Assembly (NCBI GenBank): GCA_965539935.1
Contig: CBETVX010000054.1
Span: 1 to 18,727 of the forward strand
Direction: 5' to 3'
Length of the DNA stretch: 18,727 bases
Source: CBETVX01 sp965539935
GTDB lineage: Bacteria; Bacillota; Clostridia; Peptostreptococcales; Caminicellaceae
How positions within the stretch are numbered: the stretch's first letter is position 1; every line of letters starts with the position of its first letter. The notes beneath the pieces were generated by a model that was given only the letters and a program-made list of their open reading frames with translations, made no database searches and had not been told where the DNA came from. The position numbers were made by a program, and so were the translations under genes. This document shows positions 8,025-14,031 of the stretch, piece by piece.

Positions 8025-8188
8025 ATTATCACTCTCCTGATCTATATAAATTACGATTTTATTTTATGAATACTTTATTAATTATTAATCTAAAGGTTTT
8101 AGTTTAGACTTTCTATATTTATCTCCTATATATTAGGATTTCTTTATCCTTTCACATTATTCTATAAATTTGTAATTAAAATCATGAT
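8025..8188. other. RNase J 5' leader
   Basis: About 165 nt between the fur terminator and the RNase J start. It is very AT-rich. It holds a small inverted repeat (TCCTA and TAGGA around 8124-8138) and the SD, but no promoter I would defend. Long leaders are common on RNase genes that control their own mRNA; that role is a guess here. Confidence 0.4.
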
Positions 8189-8223
8189 AAAAATAAATCC
8201 TGTAATTGAAATCACAGGATTTA
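8189..8223 (-). terminator. Intrinsic terminator of fur
   Basis: TAAATCCTGT and ACAGGATTTA (8194-8203 and 8214-8223) form a perfect 10-bp stem whose 5' arm includes the fur stop codon. Five U follow at 8189-8193. Confidence 0.9.
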
Positions 8224-8655
8224 ATGACATTTTGAACACAAACCGAAAAATTTTACTTTGTGATCTTTGATTTCAAAGTTATAATTGGATTGAATCTCTT
8301 CTTCCAAATGATCTAATAAATCTACCTCAACTTCAATTATTTCTCCACACTTAGTACAAATTAAATGATGATGGTGATGATCTTCACTATTTATATTAAG
8401 TTCATATCTAGCACATCCATCATCTAAATTAATCTTAGAAATTACATCTAAGTCATCTAATAATTGTAAAGTTCTATAGACTGTAGCAAGGCCAATCTCC
8501 GGGCAATCTTCCTTAACATAGTCATAGATCTCTTCAGTACTAAGATGCTTTCCTTGACTTTTGATTATTGTATCTAATATAGCTCTTCTTTGAGGCGTAA
8601 GCTTATATCCCTTTTCTTTTAATATGTCCTTTAACTTGTCAACTGAGTCTATCAT
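8221..8655 (-). CDS. fur: Ferric uptake regulator, Fur family
   Basis: A metal-dependent DNA-binding repressor. The winged helix includes LTPQRRAILDTI (19-30) and the recognition region GLATVYRTLQLL (55-66). The His-rich metal site DHHHHHLIC is at 92-100. Structural-zinc cysteine pairs CTKC (100-103) and CSKC (140-143) follow. Length (144 aa) is normal. The HHHHHLIC run and the exact 7-1-7 Fur-type operator just upstream favour Fur over PerR or Zur, but paralogues in this superfamily are hard to tell apart. It has its own promoter and also lies downstream of the Fur-box promoter that drives the small zinc-ribbon gene. This suggests autoregulation. Confidence 0.93.
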   Translation of the reverse strand: MIDSVDKLKDILKEKGYKLTPQRRAILDTIIKSQGKHLSTEEIYDYVKEDCPEIGLATVYRTLQLLDDLDVISKINLDDGCARYELNINSEDHHHHHLICTKCGEIIEVEVDLLDHLEEEIQSNYNFEIKDHKVKFFGLCSKCH

Positions 8656-8697
8656 TACAAAACCTCGCTTATTAATTAATAGTCTATTCCAAATTTT

Positions 8698-8726
8698 AGT
8701 TTACTTTTTTTTGAAAAAATTGTCAA
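8698..8726 (-). promoter_or_regulatory. SigA-type promoter of fur
   Basis: A perfect -35 TTGACA (8721-8726), 17-nt spacer (A/T tracts) and -10 TAAACT (8698-8703). It lies between the stop of the zinc-ribbon microgene and the fur start. A 12-bp palindrome TATTAATTAATA follows in the leader near 8670-8681; its role is unknown. Confidence 0.82.
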
Positions 8727-8740
8727 CCATTAATACTATT

Positions 8741-8896
8741 TTAAATACAACTTTTATTTTTATTCAACTTAAATATACTACGACCCTTACAATTTTCACA
8801 TTTTATAGGCACTTTAATAACTTCATTACATCTAGGACATCTTTTAAACTTTTCACTGTCAACTTTAATCCTACAGTTTTTACATTCTAGTATCAT
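8741..8896 (-). CDS. 51-residue Cys-rich zinc-ribbon-type microprotein
   Basis: The translation begins MILECKNCR and contains three CxxC pairs: C5/C8, C20/C23 and C33/C36, plus C50 near the end. Pairs one and two would make one zinc ribbon; the third could bind a second metal with C50 or form part of a dimer. It is basic (many Lys), so nucleic-acid binding or metal handling are both possible, and I assign no function. The ATG has a modest GGTGGG SD. It follows directly after a promoter with a perfect Fur box and precedes fur, so it is probably iron-regulated and partly co-transcribed with fur. The regular Cys spacing and the fit between promoter, SD and stop argue that it is real. Confidence 0.72.
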   Translation of the reverse strand: MILECKNCRIKVDSEKFKRCPRCNEVIKVPIKCENCKGRSIFKLNKNKSCI

Positions 8897-8915
8897 AATC
8901 CCACCACGCAAATAT

Positions 8916-8930
8916 TGATAATGATTATCA
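8916..8930. promoter_or_regulatory. Fur box (perfect 7-1-7 operator)
   Basis: TGATAATGATTATCA is a perfect 7-1-7 inverted repeat. It equals the B. subtilis Fur consensus TGATAAT-N-ATTATCA and differs from the PerR (TTATAAT) and Zur (TCGTAAT) half-sites. It begins 5 nt downstream of the -10 box, so a bound repressor would cover the transcription start. Confidence 0.9.
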
Positions 8931-8935
8931 CTTAA

Positions 8936-8964
8936 ATCTTATCATTGTTTTTCATCTATTTCAA
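8936..8964 (-). promoter_or_regulatory. Fur-regulated promoter of the microgene and fur
   Basis: The -35 TTGAAA (8959-8964), 17-nt spacer and -10 TAAGAT (8936-8941) lie just after the sfsA stop codon and directly before the Fur box. Confidence 0.68.
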
Positions 8965-8967
8965 GCT

Positions 8968-9672
8968 TTAGTTGATCTCCACAGGTATGCTTCTTATTAT
9001 ATTCATTTCATGGGGTTTTATTTCACAAATATATGCATAAAATTCAACACCAAATTTATATGCTTTTTTAACAGCATCTGCAAATTTACTATCCATTTCC
9101 CTATTAGGTGTAAATATCACTGCATCATCTCTTTGAACAATAAAAAATACTGCACCTCTAAATCCTCGTTTTTTTGCTTCTATAAGTTCAAGTACATGTT
9201 TTGTACCTCGTTCCGTAGGGGCATCTGGAAAAGTGGCTATACCATTATCCTTTACTAAAGTGGCACATTTTGCTTCAACCAGAACCATTTCATCTTTATT
9301 GCTCAATGCTAAATCGAATCGACTATTGCCAAATTTTACTTCTCTCTTTATTATATCATATTTTTTTCTAAATCCTTCTAATTTTCTCTCATTAAATGCT
9401 CTCTCTAAAATAATATTTGGAGCCTTAGAATCAATAAAAACAAGGGAATCACCCTTATAGACATGAAGAAGATCGTATTTTGTCTTTCTATTTGGATTAT
9501 CAACTTTCCTTACAATGACCTTTGTTCCCTGTATTAAAAGTTCTTTCATTCTACCAGTATTAGCCACATGTACTTTTTCGATTTTATTATTAATCTCTAT
9601 ATGGGCAATAAACCTATTTAGTCTTTCCACAAAAACTCCTTCTAATAAATTTCCTTCTATTTTTAATTTCAC
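8968..9672 (-). CDS. sfsA: DNA/RNA nuclease SfsA family protein
   Basis: SfsA was named for stimulation of sugar fermentation in E. coli. Its molecular role is poorly known; it has an OB-fold-like N-terminal part and a PD-(D/E)xK-type core. Conserved stretches are VHVANTGRM (34-42), VKFGNSRFDL (112-121), the nuclease-like VEAK (132-135) with Asp120, and FPDAPTERG followed by His (148-159). The length of 234 aa is the family norm. The start is GTG with SD AGGAG 8 nt upstream; the nearby ATG runs into a stop at once. It follows a hairpin after the DUF1292 gene with no visible promoter of its own, so it is probably expressed by read-through. Confidence 0.94.
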   Translation of the reverse strand: MKLKIEGNLLEGVFVERLNRFIAHIEINNKIEKVHVANTGRMKELLIQGTKVIVRKVDNPNRKTKYDLLHVYKGDSLVFIDSKAPNIILERAFNERKLEGFRKKYDIIKREVKFGNSRFDLALSNKDEMVLVEAKCATLVKDNGIATFPDAPTERGTKHVLELIEAKKRGFRGAVFFIVQRDDAVIFTPNREMDSKFADAVKKAYKFGVEFYAYICEIKPHEMNIIRSIPVEIN

Positions 9673-9692
9673 TATATCATCTCCTGCATGTT

Positions 9693-9721
9693 AATAAAAG
9701 TGGGTTAAACCCACTTTTATT
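9693..9721 (-). terminator. Hairpin between the DUF1292 gene and sfsA
   Basis: A perfect 14-bp inverted repeat around one central base (AATAAAAGTGGGTT and its complement), with a short loop in practice. The U-rich 3' arm makes it terminator-like on both strands. It touches the stop codon of the DUF1292 gene and ends about 10 nt before the sfsA SD. Confidence 0.78.
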
Positions 9722-9972
9722 TACTCTTCTTCTATCATTTCATCATAAGCCTTTGCAACTTCCTCTATTTCTTCATCATTATCTACATATTGTAATATTT
9801 CTTCTCCATTTTCTTTAACAACTTTAAATACTAATCCCTCGTCAGTATCTTCATCTGTAGGTAACAATATAGCATATTCAGTATCATTTATTTTTAGCGT
9901 AGCAACAACTTCAAATTCCTTTTTTTCTCCAGTTTCTTCATCAATTAAAGTTATAATATTTTCCTTATTCAT
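9721..9972 (-). CDS. DUF1292 family protein (YrzB-like)
   Basis: A small, very acidic protein (83 aa) of the DUF1292 family, function unknown. The opening IITLIDEETGEKKEFEVVAT and the central EYAILLPTDE with VFKVV and EILQYV are typical. In many Firmicutes it is encoded between ruvX and downstream genes of the alaS-ireB-ruvX cluster, as here. SD AGGTGATG lies just before the ATG. An extended -10 promoter lies 20 nt upstream. Confidence 0.92.
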   Translation of the reverse strand: MNKENIITLIDEETGEKKEFEVVATLKINDTEYAILLPTDEDTDEGLVFKVVKENGEEILQYVDNDEEIEEVAKAYDEMIEEE

Positions 9973-9991
9973 TTCATCACCTCATAATTTT

Positions 9992-10000
9992 ATTATAACA
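9992..10000 (-). promoter_or_regulatory. Extended -10 promoter of the DUF1292 gene
   Basis: TGT immediately precedes a consensus TATAAT (9992-9997), an extended -10 element that can work without a good -35, which is absent here. The transcript leader would be very short, about 13 nt. Confidence 0.5.
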
Positions 10001-10094
10001 CATAAATGTCTCTAAATATTCTACATACAATTTTAATAAATAGATTCTATGTAGTTAAGAAAGATTTTTAGGATATTAAAATAATTAAAATTAA

Positions 10095-10517
10095 TTATAA
10101 ACTCGATCCTCTTTGTCTATCAAGATAACCCTGTAATATATAAACAGCTGCTATCTTATCTATTACCTTTTTTCGCTTCTTTCTACTTACATCTGCTGAT
10201 ATTAACATTTTTTCCGCAGCTACTGTAGTAAGTCTTTCATCCCAAAAAACAATTTCAATATCAATTTTATTTTTCAATTTTTCAGCAAATTTCTTTGTCT
10301 TTTCTCCCTGGGTACCAATACTGCCATCCATATTTTTAGGAAGACCTACTATTATTTTTTTTATGTTTTTTTCTTCAATTAATTCTTTTATTCTATTTAT
10401 ATCCTGTTTATTACTAGTTCTTCTTATGGTTTCTAAACCTTGTGCAGTTAATCCTAAAAGATCACTAACAGCTACACCTATAGTTTTATCTCCTACGTCT
10501 AAACCCATTAGCCTCAT
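10095..10517 (-). CDS. ruvX: Putative pre-16S rRNA nuclease / Holliday-junction resolvase-like RuvX (YqgF)
   Basis: An RNase H-fold nuclease implicated in 16S rRNA 5'-end maturation and, in some bacteria, in recombination. LMGLDVGDKTIGVAVSD (3-19) contains the first catalytic Asp7. VGLPKNMDGSIGTQG (57-71), the FWDERLTT strand (91-98) and the C-terminal IDKIAAVYILQGYLD (119-133) complete the YqgF signature. The length of 140 aa is normal. The ATG has SD GAGGT. It is the last gene of the ireB operon, 13 nt after the aldo/keto reductase gene. Confidence 0.96.
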   Translation of the reverse strand: MRLMGLDVGDKTIGVAVSDLLGLTAQGLETIRRTSNKQDINRIKELIEEKNIKKIIVGLPKNMDGSIGTQGEKTKKFAEKLKNKIDIEIVFWDERLTTVAAEKMLISADVSRKKRKKVIDKIAAVYILQGYLDRQRGSSL

Positions 10518-10530
10518 AATCTACCTCTTT

Positions 10531-11481
10531 CTAAACAACTTTTATACAAAATTCTGGACAATAGCTACTACAATAACCGCAAAGGACACATCTATCCCTA
10601 TCAACAATTAATTTATCGTTTTCAATCTTAAGAGCATCGAACTTACAGTTTCGTACACATTTGCCACATCTTTTGCACCAATAATCAATATGCAACTTCC
10701 TATTTTGTTTTCTTAATTTTTCTTTTATTTCTTTTGGAACGATTTTTTCTTCAAATCGGTTAACATTTGCTATTACTTCTTCTACCCTCTGCATTCCTAC
10801 TGCTATTGAATCTAAAAAATCTAGGTTAAGTACGAAATCAAAACACTCATCAATGGAGCTTATTAGATTTCCTCCTCCCAATGGTTTCATTCCGTATATA
10901 CCCTTACCTTTTTCCTTTGAAATTTCCAGGGCTTTTATCATGTCTTCTACATTTCCATCCTGTATTCCTAACCCATTTTTATTTATAATTGGATGAATAA
11001 CTTCTATTTCTTCATATTCATTAGCAGCCTTTACGGCGGCAATATTATGGGTGGATATTCCAACTGCTCTTATTATACCCTTTTCTTTCATTTTTATAAA
11101 ATACTCCAGAGCCTCATAATGGCCTCTTATGGTATGTTCACTTTCCTGTTCGTGTAGTAAAAAGATATCTATATAGTCTCTATTAAGCTTTTCCAATGCT
11201 TCTTTTAAACTTTCTTCAGCTGTTTTTTTAGAATAGGCATAGGATTTAGTAGATATCACTATATTATTTTTTATATTTGGAGTTAATGCTCTATTTATAT
11301 ATTCATAGGTTTCGTAAAGCTGAGCAGTATCTATGAAATTAACTCCTCTATCAATTGCTTCTCTTATTACTTTAGCGCCTTCATCCAAGGGAAGATTGGC
11401 TTGAAGTGGACCTATAGTTAATGCTCCAAAACAAAGTTTTGAAACTGATATTCCTGTATTCCCAAGTTTCTTTTTTTCCAT
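10531..11481 (-). CDS. Aldo/keto reductase fused to a 2[4Fe-4S] ferredoxin domain
   Basis: A TIM-barrel NAD(P)H-dependent oxidoreductase with a C-terminal ferredoxin domain, a common anaerobe architecture whose substrates are unknown. Counting from an upstream ATG at 11487, the AKR tetrad is Asp53, Tyr58, Lys81 and His112. Two cluster motifs lie at C271/C274/C277/C281 and C300/C303/C306/C310. The ferredoxin suggests electrons move between clusters and the nicotinamide site. Two in-frame ATGs exist. The first (11487) shares one base with the preceding stop but has its SD (AAAGG) only 2 nt away. The second (11481) has 8-nt spacing and is chosen. It is tightly coupled to the 720-residue membrane protein and to ruvX. 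Family call is secure; the reaction is not. Confidence 0.92.
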   Translation of the reverse strand: MEKKKLGNTGISVSKLCFGALTIGPLQANLPLDEGAKVIREAIDRGVNFIDTAQLYETYEYINRALTPNIKNNIVISTKSYAYSKKTAEESLKEALEKLNRDYIDIFLLHEQESEHTIRGHYEALEYFIKMKEKGIIRAVGISTHNIAAVKAANEYEEIEVIHPIINKNGLGIQDGNVEDMIKALEISKEKGKGIYGMKPLGGGNLISSIDECFDFVLNLDFLDSIAVGMQRVEEVIANVNRFEEKIVPKEIKEKLRKQNRKLHIDYWCKRCGKCVRNCKFDALKIENDKLIVDRDRCVLCGYCSSYCPEFCIKVV

Positions 11482-11486
11482 AATCA

Positions 11487-13649
11487 TTACCTTTCTATAT
11501 TAAGTTTTTCCTTGATGTCTTTAATAACTAAGTACATAAGGGTAGTACCTAAAAATATTACTGATGTTGCCGCTGCAACTACCCCAGAATCGTTAACAAT
11601 AAATCCAACTATACATCCAATAAATGTTCCTAGCAAACCTATTGATAGGTTTTTATATCTATCAAATATTCTTTTCATTACACCTATAGGTCTGTAAAAA
11701 AGCATTCCCATAAAAACTATTGTAAGTACCAACACTTTACTCCAAATACTTATAGTAAATAATTTTATATTCATACTTAGCTTTCTTTTTATTATTGAAA
11801 ATATTTCATTACTTCCGTTTTTGTTTATTCTAAATAGTGCATTTCCTAGATGAGAACTGCTTTTAATAATAAAAATATCTACTAAAGCAATAATACTAAT
11901 TAATAGTACCACAGATATTATTATATAGATAAAATGTTTTATTTCTAGTTTTTCATTAAAATACTTTAGAAAAACAAACATAAATGCAAATACACCAGTT
12001 ATTGTGCCGCCAACATTTGCTCCTAGACTTGGAAACCCAATTATAATAGCAATTATTATGAGAAATATTCCTACTGTAGATTTGCTTAGATCTAACCTTT
12101 CCTTTAATGCTGTTATAAAAATTAGTGTTGAACTAATTAGGATTCCCATATATTCATTACCAAGACCATAATATCTAGCTCCAATTATTGGGTCATATCC
12201 CAAAAAAGACCTTTTTATTAAGTAACCATTATTTATAATATCAATAGAAATCATTATACATGTAATACCCGTTAAAATAATAACTCTATCTACAGCCTTT
12301 TTAGTAATAATAATTGTTATTTGTGTTATGGCTATGCTTAAAAGGATAATTGTCAAAAACATAAATCCTAAATTATTTATATCAAATACAGGTACAATAA
12401 GGAGAGAAAGAGGTATCGTCATAATAAAAAGTAACAAATATTCAATACAAGTTAAGATATATTTTTTATGTATACCTTCTATTTGAATTACAAGAAATGT
12501 AATTATTGATACAACTATCTCAAATATGACAAATGAGTACAAAATATATGGTCTATTAACATATACAAAGGCAACATTTTCATTTAATTTTTTTATGAAT
12601 TCTAAATTATTATTTTTCTTAATGGAATAAAGGGGTAAACCAGTGTATTTATCAACATTAGCATCAAAGTAATTTGAAATATATGGAGCTATATCAATAT
12701 TTGCCACTATCCCCTCTCTTCTAGTAGTATCTGATGTCAATAGACTGGATTCTAAGTTATTATTATATCTAATAATAGGAGTTAATCTATATCCATTTTC
12801 ATAGGCTTTACTGGCTGGATATGGGCTAATTATAAGAATATCAAACTCCTCTGAGTCAAAAGTCTCATATACTCTTTTAACAAATATATCCATATCATTT
12901 AAAATTCTATTCTTATGCTCACTATACTTTTCATTTGTTAAGTTATTTTTATATTTATCTAATCTATAAATGTCACCTAATTCAAAAACTATACATTTAG
13001 ATTGATTATTATTTTTTTCAATCCAGCTAAATAAATAATCATAATTAGTTTTTTTTCCGTACGGATAATTGGCATCCTCAATAATGTTATTGTTATCTAT
13101 ATCTCCATGGTCTACTTGTCCATATTCATCCATTACTAATAGCGGTGCAAATCTAACTTCTCTATCAGTAATATCAGAATTCCCTACCACAGTAGTTTTG
13201 ATTTTTTTATGGTTCAAGGAGTTACCTAGAGCCCCAATAAAAGGATTATAATCATTCTTAAAGTTTAAATTTATTAAATTTGCTATGTCTAAATTAATAA
13301 TTTCTCCCATATTATTCATATATCCTACTCTTCTATTATATATTGTTTTGTAGTCCTTAGATGAATTATGGGATCTAACAGTATAATAGGTTGCATCGCT
13401 TCTTGTTCCACTTCCCATAGAAACAACCGAACTATAATCATTATTATGTCCGTAACCTCTAGTATTCAGCAGCCCTATACTACCATTTTCAGCTAGATTT
13501 TTCACAAAATCCATTTTCTCAATGTCTTCTATGGTCAATCTATTTATCATAAAAATTATAATTTTTTTATCTTCTTCAGCATAAGATCTCATGGTTATTA
13601 TTGTAATAAAAGTAATGATTATAATCAGAAACTTAGATAACTTCTTCAA
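11487..13649 (-). CDS. Unrecognised exported and polytopic membrane protein with degenerate alkaline-phosphatase-like ectodomain
   Basis: I do not recognise a characterised homologue. A signal peptide or anchor occupies about 5-24, with a possible cleavage after SYA (22-24). An outside domain of about 340 residues follows, then about ten membrane helices (368-710). The ectodomain recalls the alkaline phosphatase/sulfatase superfamily. KIIIFMIN (29-36) sits where the first metal Asp normally lies, but has Asn36. MGSGTRSD (78-85) could be the nucleophile loop, and REGIVANIDIAPYI (311-324) resembles the family's late DxAPT segment. The usual SDHG motif is replaced by ISPYP (274-278), so catalysis is doubtful. 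The membrane part has striking polar motifs: GARYYGLGNEYMG (490-502), SLGANVGGTITG (541-552) and NDSGVVAAATS (686-696). The start is TTG with SD AGGAG 8 nt upstream, 17 nt after ireB. Confidence 0.85.
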   Translation of the reverse strand: MKKLSKFLIIIITFITIITMRSYAEEDKKIIIFMINRLTIEDIEKMDFVKNLAENGSIGLLNTRGYGHNNDYSSVVSMGSGTRSDATYYTVRSHNSSKDYKTIYNRRVGYMNNMGEIINLDIANLINLNFKNDYNPFIGALGNSLNHKKIKTTVVGNSDITDREVRFAPLLVMDEYGQVDHGDIDNNNIIEDANYPYGKKTNYDYLFSWIEKNNNQSKCIVFELGDIYRLDKYKNNLTNEKYSEHKNRILNDMDIFVKRVYETFDSEEFDILIISPYPASKAYENGYRLTPIIRYNNNLESSLLTSDTTRREGIVANIDIAPYISNYFDANVDKYTGLPLYSIKKNNNLEFIKKLNENVAFVYVNRPYILYSFVIFEIVVSIITFLVIQIEGIHKKYILTCIEYLLLFIMTIPLSLLIVPVFDINNLGFMFLTIILLSIAITQITIIITKKAVDRVIILTGITCIMISIDIINNGYLIKRSFLGYDPIIGARYYGLGNEYMGILISSTLIFITALKERLDLSKSTVGIFLIIIAIIIGFPSLGANVGGTITGVFAFMFVFLKYFNEKLEIKHFIYIIISVVLLISIIALVDIFIIKSSSHLGNALFRINKNGSNEIFSIIKRKLSMNIKLFTISIWSKVLVLTIVFMGMLFYRPIGVMKRIFDRYKNLSIGLLGTFIGCIVGFIVNDSGVVAAATSVIFLGTTLMYLVIKDIKEKLNIER

Positions 13650-13666
13650 ACTAAATCTCTCCTACT

Positions 13667-13915
13667 TTATTCTTTTAAATAATTTTTTAAAAGTTCTTCC
13701 AATAATTCGTCTCTTTCCAACTGTCTTATTATGTTTCTAGCATCCTTATGACTAGTGATATAAGTTGGGTCACCTGATAACAAATAGCCAACTATTTGAT
13801 TAACTGGGCTATAACCCTTTTCTTCTAAGGCATTATATACAGTTACTAATATTTTTTTAACTCCTTTTTTATCTTCCTTTTCAACATTAAATTTTACTGT
13901 CATATTATTATTCAT
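13667..13915 (-). CDS. ireB: IreB family regulatory phosphoprotein (UPF0297/YrzL)
   Basis: In Enterococcus faecalis, IreB is phosphorylated on N-terminal threonines by the PASTA kinase IreK and modulates cephalosporin resistance. The diagnostic core is here: NALEEKGYSPVNQIVGYLLSGDPTYITSHKDARN, interrupted by no gaps, near residues 28-61, followed by IIRQLERDELLEELL. The only N-terminal Thr is Thr6, so a phosphoacceptor there is possible but unproven. The frame is open upstream to a GTG at 13963, but that overlaps the -10 box. The ATG at 13915 has SD GGAGGG 7 nt upstream and gives the family length (82 aa). First gene of the operon that runs to ruvX. Confidence 0.95.
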   Translation of the reverse strand: MNNNMTVKFNVEKEDKKGVKKILVTVYNALEEKGYSPVNQIVGYLLSGDPTYITSHKDARNIIRQLERDELLEELLKNYLKE

Positions 13916-13954
13916 ATTGTATCCCTCCAATAAATATTTGTTAATCTTATTAAT

Positions 13955-13985
13955 ATTATACACCAGAGTAATGCTTAGCTAACAA
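13955..13985 (-). promoter_or_regulatory. Probable promoter of the ireB operon
   Basis: A consensus -10 TATAAT (13955-13960) lies 40 nt before the ireB ATG, just downstream of the alaS terminator. The best -35 (TTGTTA, 13980-13985) has a long 19-nt spacer. Confidence 0.55.
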
Positions 13986-14002
13986 TTATTAATAATTAAG
14001 GG

Positions 14003-14030
14003 AAAAATAAAGGAAGGCTATGCCTTCCTT
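14003..14030 (-). terminator. Intrinsic terminator of alaS
   Basis: AAGGAAGGC and GCCTTCCTT (14010-14018 and 14022-14030) form a 9-bp stem with a 3-nt loop, beginning 1 nt after the alaS stop. A U-rich run (TTATTTTT) follows. Confidence 0.92.
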
Positions 14031-14031
14031 G

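Noticed and set aside
8624..8890. 88-codon plus-strand open frame over the fur leader and microgene
   Set aside because: No SD or promoter, Phe/Thr-rich composition, and it is the complement of fur signals and the Cys-rich microgene, which has better support.
10081..10098. Possible terminator after ruvX (ATAATTA / TAATTAT)
   Set aside because: Seven A/T-only pairs are weak and such repeats are common in this AT-rich sequence; not reliable enough to list.
13916..13963. Longer ireB start at the GTG at 13963
   Set aside because: It overlaps the -10 element and lacks an SD; the ATG at 13915 has GGAGGG and gives the family length.
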